A DNA stretch of 64,000 bases. Origin: Leptodontidium sp. MPI-SDFR-AT-0119. Lineage: Eukaryota; Ascomycota; Leotiomycetes; Helotiales; Leptodontidiaceae. Positions within the stretch are counted from its first letter, which is position 1; the number at the start of each line of letters is the position of its first letter. The position numbers and the translations under genes are program-made. The notes under the pieces are model-generated. The model did no database searches and was not told the origin of the DNA. It saw only the letters and a program-made list of their open reading frames with translations. Positions 12,865 through 25,800 of the stretch are shown here, piece after piece. The stretch lies in contig JAHLEZ010000012.1 of NCBI GenBank assembly GCA_020726505.1, positions 2,542,001 to 2,606,000 on the forward strand. Reading direction: 5' to 3'.

Positions 12865-13896
12865 TACTTTTCCTTTGTTCTTATAGCAAACGATTAATAA
12901 GAAGTAAATCTGGCTTTCGCCTAACTAGATTTTGGAATTATTGTTTTACTAAAGAATTAGTTTTTCCCATTTGGCTATGAAATCCCCTGTAGCGGACAGA
13001 CCCATGCTAGTGGGCTCGTAAATGCAGCTTCTAAAACTACGGGCAGCGCTAAGGCGCCTGGCGAGATAAAAAAAAAGTTCTCTCGACGGCGGCAATACTT
13101 CTCAGACTTTCACAGCGAGCTAACTTTACGTGCATCTTAAAACACGGGTATGCAAAGTATTTGATTTCCATTCTAAAGGATTTTTTAAACTGACGAAAAT
13201 AGCATTAGCGAATTAGAAATCAAAATTTATCAGATAAAAACAAATACCTGACGTAAGAGCACAAACCTGCTTATTCTTTTTTAATAAGAAACCTCGTGCT
13301 AAATATTTTTATAGATATATCAAAAAACTTAATACTCGGTACATGCTTGCTTTAATAGAAATGGTAGCAACTCGTGAAGTGCTACTATTAAGAGATGCCT
13401 TCTAAAAGCACTACGATAGTCAAACTTCACTACAAGTTACTATTCCTATAAGTAGTCAAATACTAAGATTTATATTACCTCTTCATAAAATTATAGCCGA
13501 ATACTAACCTCTAATATCCTAGGCCTAATGTTATAAAATCTTTCAACTGCAGTTCTACCTAAACTACTTTAAGTTGGGACCTTTACCGCTTGCGAACGAA
13601 GCTGACTACCGGGGAACAACAAGAAATACAGGGAAATAGATAGATCTGTTATTCTTGAAGCAAAAACCCTGAAGTCGCCAGGCGGGACAACACAAGGCAT
13701 ATTTTAAGCCCAATTCTCGCTCACTATATATAGGTCCAACGAAAGTCGATAGGCTACATATGCGTTTAACGACACCAAATCCGAGTTTATTAAAAAGGAT
13801 TTTTATGATAAGATCTTCCCTTGCGGTCGTAATAACTATCACCCGCACCCAGTTGCTTCTTGTCTACTAAGCGATGACATTAATGCCAATCTTCTA
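12865..13896. other. intergenic, AT-rising, no gene seen
   Basis: Composition drops toward AT from left to right. An 80-codon minus-strand frame (13606-13848) has no recognisable domain and is taken as chance. Nothing else is supported. Confidence 0.5.
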
Positions 13897-14654
13897 ACGT
13901 CGAGGACCCCCTTCCGCCTACCTTTTTACACCAAAAACAGCGATTTGAGGTATTAATATCTTTATAACTAATTAACGAAAATTTATAATTTTTTATATTC
14001 GTATTTATTAGCTCTTCTTAACTGACTTTTCAAGGACAAATGTAATTTGGATTATGAATTATTACGTAATATTATATTTAAGTTTTTATATACAAAAATT
14101 ACCAAAAATCACTTACTAATAACTTCCTTAATAATTAATATAATTTCATAATACTTGAAATACATAAAGACTGTATATAAACCTTGAAGTTTTAAGAATT
14201 TTAAGTAATTGTATTAGTAGTTGTGTTTTAATTAAGTAATTAATTTCTCTTATACAAATTATTTGTATAGTGCTTTATATTTTACTTAATTATAAAATTA
14301 TTATCGATAGAATTAACTTAAAACTCAAGAATCTTGAAATTTCATATGAAATACACTTTAATTATAAGTTTCAAGTTTTTATATTAATAATTATGAAAGC
14401 TATAAGTAAAATAAGAAAAATCATTTTTACACTAATTTGTATGAGAGAAATTTCTTAGACTTTAAATACTTAGTTTGTAATATTACGTAATATGAAATGA
14501 ATATAACTATGAATTATAAAAGATCTTATAAAAATATTACAAATCTTTAGTTTTAGCTTATTTTATTAACAAATAAAAAAAATTAATTGTTAAAAGTGGT
14601 GAGTTTTGGTAAGTTTTGGTGTAAAAGGGTGGGCGGAAGGGGGGTGCTCGACGT
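13897..14654. mobile_element. non-autonomous TIR element (MITE-like, TA target)
   Basis: Left end ACGTCGAGGACCCCCTTCCG and right end, read in reverse, ACGTCGAGCACCCCCCTTCC form an imperfect inverted repeat of about 40 bp, continuing to ACACCAAAA on both sides. TA flanks both ends. The 758-bp interior is AT-rich and has no transposase. End sequence and TA site point to a Tc1/mariner-pogo relative mobilised in trans. The ACGTC start is shared with the Fot1/pogo element at 6080, but the rest of the repeat differs. Confidence 0.75.
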
Positions 14655-14656
14655 TA

Positions 14657-16300
14657 ATCTAGAATTCTCGAGAATATTTCCTTATTATAGTAGCCCGCAA
14701 AGTGGCTCCGGCGGCGCATTAGTAGGAAGCCTTAGTAAGATTAGTTAAGCGCAGGATAAAATAACACGTATGTTTAACACTTAACGACCCTTAATTGTGC
14801 CCTTTAACAAATTTAATAGTACAAACATCTTTAATAAAAAGCTTAACACCCTTCTACTTTAACATAGCTTGCTAGTAAGAAAAGAGATCGCAGCGAAACG
14901 GCTAAGATCTTCGATTAGATCCGGTAGACTAAGGAACTTATTAATCTACTACAAAAGACTCTCTCGGAAGCAAATAAATACTAAGAGTATTTTAATTCCG
15001 TTAACGGAGATATTAACTGCTTTACAAACGTTAATTCTCCCGCAAACCCTAAGAACCGGATTACTTAATTACTCCGTAAAATCAACCAAACCTTCCAAAA
15101 ACTTAAAGGGCTTTAACGTAACTTGAATAACTTAAGTATACTTTACAAAGACTCCGAGAATACTATAAGTTTATACTAAATATTACAGCGTTTATTAGGT
15201 TTTAAGGAAAACGCGTGCTAACTTACCTAACTCTATCTTCGCTTAATTCTTAAGAGCAGTAAAGTTACGAAATTTAATAAAGCAACTACTAACTTTATGT
15301 TATTTATATATTTATTAATTAAGGCTTTGCATTTTACAAGCTAATTATTTTCAGGTTCTTAGTCCTATAATACTTACTACTACCTGCATACAGCTCGCCC
15401 TATTCGTAATCCCCTTACTATTAAGCCGCGAATCTTTCGTTATCTTAGCTATCCCCTTAACTGCCAGAAGCACAAATCGCACACTTTTCTACAGGGGGTT
15501 ACGGGGTTGCCATCACTATAAAGCGTGTGTAGTGCGGGGCTAGGTAAACAAAAACATTAACAACTTTATTTTCTTACTTATTTCCCCACCAGATTATAGA
15601 AGTATTAATTACTATAGGAAAAGATGCACCTAGATCACGAAAATGAAAGGTTTCAGACCTATTTAGCGCCTCTTTTAAGTTCCTAATTCATTGCCATAAG
15701 CTTATTAGAATACTAACGACAGCAGACTATAAAACTTATAAGAGAGGGAGGTTTGGGAACCCCCTAAAGAAAAGAGTGGCTCTTGGCGAATTAACTAGTA
15801 ATACTAGCTAATTAGGTAGGAAGATTACTTCGCAATTTAGATATAAGTAATGCGACGTCCATATTTATTAAAAAAAAAAACAATTGCTTTACTTTGTATC
15901 ATAATAATTAGCTGTAAGATACACTGAAATTGGATGATAGCCTAAAATTTTAGTGTTCTTCGCTTAATTTAGGGTGTCGCTACAGGGGCCTTCAGTGTGT
16001 CAAAACTCTGGCAGCTGAGGGGATAATTTTCATAGTTACTATAAAGATAATATACAAAATCTCTCGCGCATTTCCTAAGACTAGTTAGTGGTAGAGGACT
16101 ATTAAAGCTCTTGTAAAGGAAATGAAATTAGAAGACATAGGAAACCTTCTCTTTGTCTGCGCTTTAAGCAGATTTCTACGAAAACACCACAGCGATGTCG
16201 ACTGAAAGGCACAAGACGTCGAAATAGCTTCGGTCCAAGGTTAAGGATTAATTACTTCAACATTTTGCTTTCTATGTTTATATTTTAGGGCTTCAATATA
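14657..16300. repeat. mixed AT-rich tract with unassigned relics
   Basis: Alternating AT-rich and moderate-GC segments with no intact gene. The plus-strand open frame 14869-15126 (85 codons, no ATG at the track start) is basic and Lys/Arg-rich at its beginning but unrecognised. It is probably decayed repeat DNA. Confidence 0.4.
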
Positions 16301-16996
16301 TATACAATTCTAGAAATCATTTATTACTTTCAAGTCAAGCCACCGCACGCAAGCAACACTTCATCCAAAATGTCCTCTTCTAAGCCAAAATCATAATAAA
16401 GAGAGAAATTCGGATGGCAGAAATGGCCACTCCTGATTGTCCGAACTTCATCGAATGAACCGATTTATGACTTGACTCGAGCAAGAAAGCCGCGTGTATC
16501 TTGGTAATCGAAGGGCATGATCTCCCTGCCAACTCTTCCCCGTCTGAGCCTTGCCACCTAATCCTTGTCGTATCAGATCATGGGAAGTCATCAGAGACTA
16601 TAGAGCAAGTTTGGCCAATAAATAATACGAGGCTGCATGAATCTGAGGGAGCTTCCGCATTCATTGGGGAAGGCTTGCTCACCTGCAGGACCAACACCAA
16701 TGGGCAGCGTACACGAGTCCGCAGCCTCACTCAAAAACACCACAAGAAACTCTGGCAGAATGGCAATTGGCAACAACAACTTTTGCCTCCCATGGATAGA
16801 CATCCCAAAATTTCCAAGTGTGCAATGTCATCTCGCATCTAGCGACTCGCTCGAAACGACGTGTCGATGACTCGATCTTCAGCGAATATCCACCTTTTCC
16901 AAACAGCAGGACAGCCACCATCTCCCTCACAAAACCAACAACAATGCACTTTCATAGTAAGACATCACCCAGAGAACCTGACGCAACGCCTAGATT
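16301..16996. promoter_or_regulatory. upstream region of the ArgRS-like gene
   Basis: GC-normal 0.7 kb ahead of the ATG at 16997, including a TATATATA stretch at about 16297. Several 60-110-codon frames overlap on both strands without recognisable content. A short upstream exon cannot be excluded, but the N-terminus from 16997 already fits the family, so I read this as promoter and 5' UTR. Confidence 0.4.
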
Positions 16997-19075
16997 ATGG
17001 CGACTTTAACGATTACCGAACTTGAGGCATTTCTCGGAAGGCTGGGCCTGAAGGTCCCTATTCCACACTTTAACGCTGCCGAGGTCTTGAAGAAGCCCCT
17101 TGATATTGGTCGTTGCTACTTCGCCGACATCCTCAATAGCCTTGTCGACGGTGACCCGAACAATACGTACACCTCAATCCTATCGCCCGGCGACGTCTTC
17201 AATGGAGATCTGGCGGTCATCTTGCCAAGACTGAAACATGGCTCTAAACCAAACGTGCTTGGAGTCGAGCTGATAACAACGGTATGGGTTTCCCTCTTCT
17301 ATCACAACTCTCCCTTCCCTTCAGTAATCAATTCATAGTAACATGCCAAACTAGTTTCCAGAATGCGCGCTCTTTAACCTTCCATTCCTGGATGGAGTTC
17401 AACTTCGCATTATGTTCAAGCCACAAATACTTCCTCGACTCTTGTTCCCCTACATTCATGATCAGAAGGAAATGTATGGACAGGATACCTCACTCAGGGT
17501 TAAAGACATATCTGCACCCGACTCCGGCCGCAAGAAGCTGGTCGTTGACTTCTCGTCACCAAACATCGCAAGCGAATTTCAAGGGAAACATCTTCGCAGT
17601 ACCATCATTGGTTCCTTCATCAGCAACCTACACGAGTCAATGGGCTGGGACGTTTGTAAGATCAACTACTTGGGAGATTGGGGTATGCCTATTGGTTTAC
17701 TGGGAGCGGGATGGGAGAGATACGGTTCGGAAGAAAAGTTCGAGGCGGACCCAATTGGACATCTGCTGGAGGTATACCACAAGGTGAACGCAGAATTCGT
17801 TCCAGAGGTGGTGGAAAGCAAGAGAATTCGAGATGGAGGAGGGGATTCTGCAGAGATTGAGTCGAAAGGCGTATTCGCAGAACGAAACTCATTTTGCAAG
17901 AGAATCGAGGATGGTGAGGAGAAAGCGATAGGATTCTGGAAGCGAGTCCGCGACGTCAACATCGAGAACTACACCAAGCTTTATGCTCGACTGAATGTCA
18001 GCTTCGATGAATACTCTGGCGAGTCACAAGTCAGTCCGACAATCATCGCTGAAGTGGAGGAGATTTTGAAGAGCAAAGGAATAAGCGAAGTGAGCGAGGA
18101 GGGGGAATCCACGACCTGGCTCATTGACTTGAAGAAGCACACTGGCAGGCCACTGGGTACGGCGATTATCCGCAACCGCGCTGGAACTAGTACGTACCTG
18201 CTCAGAGAGCTTGCTGCTGTCTTGGAGCGGTACAGGAAATACAAGTTCGATAAGATGATCTACGTCGTTGCTTCAGATCAACATACCACGCATTTCCCGC
18301 GAGTGTTCAAGATCTTGGAGCTCATGGGTATGTCCGATCTAGTGAATAAGTTGCAGTGGGTCAACTTCAGCGAAAGCTCCCAAATGTCGAAGCAGTTGGG
18401 CGAGGGGCATATGCTAGGCGATATTCTCGATCAATATCAGACTGCAATGGAGGGGTCACTGAAGGAGAACCCGGAGAAATCTGCTTTGCTTGGTGATACC
18501 GACGAAGAAGCACTTGCCGCTATCGGGACTACTGCTCTTCTGGCTCAAGAACTTGCAGCAAGGAGAGCCAACAATCACGCCTTTGACATCTGCCAGATGA
18601 CATCGTTCGATGAAGGGACAGGTCCTGATCTCCAGTATTGGTATGCCAAGCTGTGCTCTATCCTCAACCCATATCACGCTACCCTCGACCTCACCGACGA
18701 AGAGTATACCTTTGTCGAAGGCGAAGATCAAAGCAACCTTCTCCGTTACTTGATACAATACCCGGACATTACGAACACGGCTTACAACACCTTGGAATCG
18801 GCTGGCATTATGGCATATCTTTCTAGCGTTATGTCGCAATTGTCAACATGCTTGGGTGAACTGGAGGGAGGAGCTAGCCCTACGCCGGCTCAGATCATGC
18901 TGTATGAAACTACGAGAACAGTGCTGGAGAACGGAATGAAAGTCCTCGGAATCACGCCGGCTATGAAGTGAGTGCCGCCCCCTTGTTGGTCACTTCATAC
19001 TAACAGCTGTGCAGATTGAAAGTGAATGGCACATCCTTGGTCCACGACGTTGAAAAGATAACGTTGGTGGATTAA
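16997..19075 (+). CDS. arginyl-tRNA synthetase-like protein with altered HIGH motif
   Basis: Three exons: 16997-17281, 17355-18967 and 19015-19075, giving 652 residues. The second intron has GTGAGT, TACTAAC and GTGCAG. The order is that of class I ArgRS: N-terminal additional domain (residues 1-95), an FPEC..LF segment, catalytic core, then a C-terminal DALR-type anticodon domain (about 520-633). Core blocks are clear: FSSPNIA, LRSTIIG, NYLGDWG, YVVASDQ, GTGPDLQY. The usual KPFHAGHLRS, however, reads SEFQGKHLRS, so the H-x-G-H of HIGH (residues 171-174) is Q-G-K-H, and the MSTRKG-type loop reads MSKQLGEG (from residue 439). It also gains about 19 residues through the last exon. A housekeeping enzyme should keep HIGH, so this is probably a paralogue with reduced or changed activity. 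The reading frame is clean, with no RIP stops, so it is under constraint or recent. Repeats flank it on both sides. Confidence 0.85.
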
Positions 19076-19970
19076 AAACGGCAGCATAGCGGATATTTGG
19101 GCAACATGCGAGGGCATCACACCTTACGATAAGAGTAAGGGGACCAGTTTGCTTCAGGCAATTATACGGGTATGGCATAGGCTGGGATCTACAAAACAAA
19201 CAACATATTGGACTTGGGAATCTCTTTGGGATTATTGGAAAATTTGCTAGGAGCTGATGGGTAATATTACAAAAAGCACTTCAATACAATGAGCAAATGT
19301 TTCGTTATGTCTCCATGTCTGAAAAACAATGATCAAGTTTGCTTCCGAATGGGCATCGGATGGTCGGATACGCGTGTAGGTGATACTGTTGTAGTAATCT
19401 TCGGCGATGGCGAAGCTTACATTATAAGGCTTTTCCATAAGGCTACCCGTTAAACCGGTTGGTTTAGTGGTGGACGCTAACGTTAATAGGTTTAGCGCTT
19501 AAGCGATATAGTGGGGAGCGATATAGCTGGGTAAGAATATTGGTTAGTAATTTTATTTTATTTTTAATTTACATGTTATATATAATATTACAATTGATTA
19601 ATATTTGAATATTACGATTTGAGGATCACGTGTGTCTTGGCCTTGACGCTTGGTAGCCCGGTTGTATAAAGAAGCTAAGATAAGAATAAAATCACGGGGA
19701 CTAAAGTCACGTGAGTGATCACGAGGATCGCTAGCGGTCTTAGATTAATAAAGGTTTATTGCCTAGTGCAACGTAATTATAAAAAGAGTTCTTACACGTG
19801 ATTGAATTTATATGGACAAACGGGTGAAAATCAGAAAAAATCGATTACTAAGGAATTTTTCTAGCTTCTTATTAGTAGTATTTAAAAAAAAACATACGTG
19901 ATGCTTGGCTTCATTAGCTCTAAGAACATCAAAATCCGGTGATTTCTTTAAAATTATATATTAAAACGAG
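19076..19970. other. intergenic, then AT-rich tract
   Basis: About 360 bp of GC-normal 3' flank of the ArgRS-like gene, then sharply AT-rich from about 19450. A 63-codon minus-strand frame (19247-19438, with ATG) is unrecognised. No gene is supported. Confidence 0.5.
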
Positions 19971-19974
19971 TATT

Positions 19975-20690
19975 GAGACTAAAGTAATAAAAAAGAAGGA
20001 GTTTAATCGTTAAATTAACCTCTTTGAAATGCACTCTTTAGATTTATAATAGCTAGTGTGGTTATAAAGATATTAATTATTAAAGAAAAAAATAGATTAC
20101 GATGTGTAACAAACTTAATACCTTAATACCGGACGTTTTTTTTAAAGTCGTGCATCGACTTGAATATTACAGTTAGAGTAATAAAAAAAAAAGTGCAAAT
20201 TAATCGTTGAATTAAGCTCTTTAAAATGCGTTTTCAAAAGTGTAATAGCTGGCGTAGTTATTAAGATATTAAATATTAAAGAAAAACATAGATTGCGACG
20301 TGTAGCAAACCTTTCGTAAGGTCGGGCATTTGTGATCTAGAATCCGGCGCTAACCTTAAAAAAATCAATCAATTCGAATTTTTAACGTATACTGATAAAA
20401 AGAAGTGCAAATTAATCGTCTAATCGAGCCTTTTAAAATGTGCTCTTTAGAATTGTAATAGCTAGCGTAGTTGTTGAGATATTAAGAGTTGAAGAAAAGG
20501 GTGGATTGCGACGTGTAACAAACTTAGTACTTTAATACCGGACGTTTTTTTTAAAGTCGTGTGTCGAGTCGAATATTAGGGCTAAGATAATAAAAAGAAG
20601 TGCAAATTAATCGCCGTAATTAGCGCTTTAAAATAGCTTGACTAGATTTATAATAGCTAGCGTAGTTCTAAAGATATAAAGAAGTAAAAA
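19975..20690 (+). repeat. degenerate tandem satellite, period about 200 bp, four units
   Basis: Units begin near 19993, 20187, 20403 and 20597. Each has AAGTGCAAATTAATCG (diverged to GAGTTTAATCG in the first), then GTAATAGCTAGCGTAGTT and AGATATTA; the first three also have GATTGCGACGTGTAACAAAC. Spacing varies between about 194 and 216 bp. Two more units lie at about 28200 and 28400, beyond the gypsy element, so the array once continued across what is now the insertion. Confidence 0.75.
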
Positions 20691-20780
20691 AAATAACAAA
20701 TCTTAATATTCAGTTAATACTTTTAACGAAATAAGCGAATCTACGATATGTTAATTTATATATGGCCTATAAGCTTAATG

Positions 20781-21082
20781 TATTACGGCTGACAAGAGGT
20801 TAATACGGCGAGTTGACTCTAGCTGTGTATTTGGGCCTCTAGCTACGCTTAGAATCGAGAAGAAAAGACAAGGAGGAAAGGAGAGCTCTCTATAAGGGAG
20901 GGGTCGAGTATATATATATAAAGGACCCTCTTAATATAGCCTAGCGTAGTCGAGTACTATTCACGTTAATATGTCGCAGGTTCGCCACTTAGTCTTCCCT
21001 ATTAGGTTTAGCGCCGTTATATAGCTAGTAATATTACGAGCCTGTGTCGGTTAAAATACGAGGCGTATCGTAAGTCGTAATA
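20781..21082 (-). repeat. 3' LTR of gypsy A (302 bp)
   Basis: Minus-strand LTR preceded (minus sense) by a G-run polypurine tract, seen as C's from about 21086. Aligns with 27378-27679 and with the gypsy B LTRs; the outer end reads TA on the plus strand, where CA/TG would be expected, consistent with RIP. Confidence 0.88.
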
Positions 21083-22568
21083 TTACCCCCCCCCCCCCCT
21101 CTTAAAAACTGCGTCCGCGTAATTATAGTTATAATTTTGTTGTCTTCGAAGTCGTTATAGTCGTCGATATTAGCGTTATAGGCCTTTAGTCACTTTAGGA
21201 GAGCTCTTAGTAGGCCTTTAGTATTTAAATACTCTAAGTAGAACCTCTTAATTATATACGAAGCTATTATAGTATTTAAGTATAAGTATTACTCTAAGTC
21301 TTCGTTAATGCCTAGTCACTTAATACAATAAAGTAACTTGTTTCGTATGACCTTAGAGCTAAGGATACCTTTAATTTCCCACTTATCTTACTTAAGTAGT
21401 AACTAAATAAGTACTGGCGTAACTTTAGCTTGTCCCAGTAAGGGGTTGTCGACGTACTTATAAAGCGAGTACGAGTAAAAGACAAGGTAAATTAATTAGT
21501 CCTTTAGTAACTTAACTCTTTAACTCTTTCTTTCCTTAGTGATTACCTTAATAAGGCCGTACTACTTATTAAATAACTTCCTTAAAAGTCAGTTAACGTT
21601 TTAGTTCAAAGTATCGATTAGTACTAAGTCGCCTACGTCTTAATCGACGGCGCGTCGCCTACAGTTCGTTAGTCGTTTTATTTTCTCTTATTAGTCCTTT
21701 AGGGACGATTATATGACTTTTATAACCTCTTTTATTTATAAGGCTACTTATAGAGCCTCCTTGTAGTTAAGTTTCTTTATTATTATAACTAGCGGCTTTA
21801 AGTTAATTAAGTCTTAAGAAGTCTTTAGCTTAATAATATTAAGTAGCTAGAAAGGAGATAAGTAGCCTAAGGACTTATATAATAACGTTAATTAAGTGAT
21901 ATTTATAATTAATAAGAAATCGCTTTAATTATCTTAGTAGTAATAATAAAAGGGACAAAGCCGCTACTTAATATATTAGTTTGTTATTTCCGTTTAATTA
22001 TTAATGTTTAGGTTATACGCTATTATTAGCTTTACTTTAGTTCTAAGAATATAATAGTACTCCTTTTAAAAGGAGGAGACAAACCGAAGTCCGCGGTCTA
22101 ATATAATAAAGTCCGGTATATTAAAGTGTCGAGTCTAATAGACGAGGAAAAGAATAGCTATGCCTTTAGTTATAATTATATTATTATAAGGTATTAAGAC
22201 TAGTTTCTTAAATAAGTAGTTAATAATAATTATAACGAAGTTGTAGCCGTGTTTGTCTAATAGTAGCTTTATAAAGTCTATTGTAAGGTATTAATACGGC
22301 CGAGTAGGGATTAGTAGGGGGTGTAAGAAGCCAGGGGTCTTATCCCTACAGGCTTTTTGTCGAGAGTAACTATAGTTAACTACGTATTAAGTTATGTCTA
22401 TAGTAAGGCTATTTTAATAGTATTTGCGACTTAGTAATACCTTTATCTTTTTGATCTCTACGTGTGTTACTGAAGGTTAGGAATATATATGGCGAATAAG
22501 TGTCGTGTGAAGCTCCGGCGGTTCTAAGGGCACTTTTAGACCGCCTTAGAAAAGTAACTTATCGTTTA

Positions 22569-22877
22569 TGTGAAATAGAGAATGATGGTGAATGATGATT
22601 ATATTGAGGGGGTATTTCTAGGTCTATATAACTACTTTGAGTACTAAGTACTAAGCTCTCGCATCGGTTATTAGCTTTGTATCAAGTTACTAGCTTTGTA
22701 TCAAGTTACTAGCTTTGTATCAAGTTACTAGCTTTGTATCAAGTTACTAGCTTTGTATCAAGTTACTAGCTTTGTATCAGAGGCTCGCATCGGTTATTAG
22801 CTTTGTATCAAGTTACTAGCTTTTGTATCAAAGGCTCGTATCGGTTATTAGGCTCGTATATGGCTAGTATTCTTATA
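22569..22877 (+). repeat. solo LTR of family X with internal minisatellite
   Basis: Starts TGTGAAATAGAG, ends ATTCTTATA, and is flanked by GTTTA on both sides (22564-22568, 22878-22882). Contains at least six near-identical 19-bp units of TTACTAGCTTTGTATCAAG (about 22675-22830), then a GGCTCGCATCGG-type spacer unit. It is the reverse complement of 51572-51905. It interrupts gypsy A within the integrase, as alignment to gypsy B near 43135 shows. Confidence 0.85.
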
Positions 22878-25800
22878 GTTTACTAGCTCGTAATCTAGCG
22901 ATTATTCCTTAGCTTTTTGTTAGAGAAGCTCTAGCGAGGGCGACGACTTATTAGCTAAGAGTACTTAATTAATAATATTGTATTCTGTGATATTATAAGC
23001 TACTATAGAGTTAAGATTAAGCTCTTCCGGAGTAAGAGTCTTTAGGTCGACTAACACTTTTATATTAAGCTTGAGTTTTGGCTCTAGTTTGTCACGTGAC
23101 TTGGTATCGTGATCCGGGATTATAGCCTCTATAAGTACTAAAGGTATTGTCTTTACGACCTTAATATAAGCGTCTATAGGGTCAATAGCGGAGAGTTAGA
23201 AGTCACTAGTGACTTACGAGTTAATTTTGTTAGTCGGAATTAGTTATTAATTATAAATAGCCCGTTTACGTGCCTTTATAGTTGTGAAGTCTTAATCCCG
23301 TCAAGATAAAGTATTAATTAACGTATTAGTCGTCTTAATATAATATATAATCGTGAAATAGAAGTTTATAAAGAACTTAACTTATTAAGTTTACTTAATT
23401 ATAAGGTCCTTAGTAATTATAAAGTACTTTAAGGCTTAGTAGTTTATATAAATAAGGACATTTTTCTTAGTACTTAAAAGCTTTAGGCGATATTACTTAA
23501 ATAACTAAAAAATTACTAATATCTCTTTGTCGTAGATTAAGTAATTAAGCTCAAGGTTTATTATAGTCTTAGAAAAGTATTCCACGGGATAAAAAGTACT
23601 ATTTCCTTAAAACTAAAATAAGATTTTAATAACGACTTTATTAAAAGAGTTAGTCTTTAGCCGTATTTACTTTATAAGGTCGTAGTAATAAAGAACTAGC
23701 GTAGATTAGAGGGCTTCCTAGAGAGTTTCTTAAGCGTTTTTATAGGCGTTATTAAAGACGAAGGGAACGTCCTTCTTAGTAAGTATTATAAGGGGACGTG
23801 TAATATAATTATAGTCTTTAATAAATTAGTAATAAAAGTTATAAAAGCTAAAATAACTTTATATACTTTATATATTATCGGCGTATTATTAGTCCTTAAT
23901 TACACTAATCTTCTTTAAGTTTACTTCTATACTATTAACTCTAATAATAAATCCTAAGAACTTCGTCTTTTATATATTAAACTCAGACTTCTTAATATTA
24001 GCTTAGAGTCTATATACTTATAATATTATTATTACTTTCTTAATATAAGCCTTATATTCCTCGGGAGTAAACGAATATATTAAGATATTATTTATATAAG
24101 CCGCGTAAAAGTCGTCGAGGTACTTTATAAAGATATTATTAATAAAACGCTAAAAAGTCGCTAGACTATTAGTAAGGCTAAAGGGAAGGACCTTATACTT
24201 ATACGTATTATATTAAGTACGGAAGGTTATATAATCTTTACTTTCGGGGGACATACGAATATAATAAAAAGCTTACTAAATATTAAACTTTATAAAAACC
24301 TTTACTTTATAAATACGTACTATTATCTTATTAATTAGTTAAATCGAGTACAGGTCCTTTTTTGACAGGGCATTTAGCTTCTAGTAGTCGACGCATAGTC
24401 AGAGACTACTATCGGCCTTCTTGGCGAAGAGAATAGGGGCTGCGTAAGGCGCACTAAAGGGCTTAATAAAGCCTTTATATAAGTTATTAATAATATATTA
24501 CTTAGTCTTTAATAACTGTTCTTTAGTTATACGCCGGAGGGGTTCAAAGGACAAGTCGTTCTCCTTAGTAAGCTCGATCTAGTAATTTACGCCTTAGTAA
24601 TACGCTAGTAACTCGTCGGAGGCTCGCTAAGAGAAGAGAAGAGCGTACTCTTAATACTTTACTAAGAGCTTCTTACTTATTAGCTTATTATCTTGCGCGT
24701 ACTTAGCCTCTAGGGCCTCCTTTAGGGTTAGATCTCTGTTTATTAATGCGAGCTCGACACTTAATTAGTCTAGGGCCTCTCGCCGACGACGAATTAGCTT
24801 TTAGTTTATTTTATATATTAATATTATAAAGGTTTTTACTTTATTCTTTTTAGTTTTCTTAAGTTAAAGGTACGTTATAAATATTATTACTATTAATATA
24901 AGGAAGATCTCTGTAATAAACGTCTTTAGCTAATAATTCGCTAAGGAAACTTTATAAGTTCTCTTATCCTTAAGTAATAATCCCGGATTATAAGATATTA
25001 AGGGGTTTAATTAATCTTCTATAACTTATAAGCACTCTTTGACTTTTTTAATAAAACTTAAGGGTCGAGTTAACGAGACGTTAGTAATAAGGCGTACAAA
25101 GACCTTTAGCTTAGGGGAGTCGTCAAGTGCCGCAAGCCTAGCCTGTCTCCGGCGGTAGTTATTTATGTCTATAAGAGCGTCCCTTTATTTTATATCGAGT
25201 TAATAAGACTTAACAATTAACTTATTAGAACAGTTAATGTCGACGAAGACTCGCTAGTTAAAGTATAACTAGACAAGTATGTCTATTAACTATTCTAGTC
25301 GATTACAGTTCTTTATATACGACTACTTTAAGTCGTAATACTCGAAGAACTTCTGACTTATTAAGACGTTAGTGTTTCTTAAGTTAATTACTAAAAAAGG
25401 GAAGTTGATTCGCCGGTAGTCGATTGTTAAGGTAAGTAAAACGGCCGTATTAATTAACTTACCTTTCTTACTATTATAGTTAGTTAAAATAATTAACTAA
25501 GGGAAGGATATAAAGGAAATATTAAATTACTAAATAAGTTAGTATATAAAAGAGGTTTTAATAATACTAAAAATATTAGCTTCGTTATTAATATATATAA
25601 GTATTTTAATAAAGAATTTATTCCTTTTTAGTTTAATACTAATTAAGAATTATTATCTTTTAATAAGAACACAGAAATTAAAAGCTAAGTCCTTTTATAA
25701 GTTATAACTTATGCCGAAGTATAAGTCTTTATTATAACTTAAGAGTTTTTTAACAACTTATTAGTCTTTAGATCCTCGTTAACAATTAACTAAGAAATCG

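Noticed and set aside
18456..18839. 127-codon minus-strand frame
   Set aside because: Antisense shadow within the ArgRS-like gene.
22675..22830. Regular 19-bp repeats considered as a CRISPR array
   Set aside because: Units are contiguous without unique spacers, lie inside an LTR, and the genome is fungal; it is a minisatellite.
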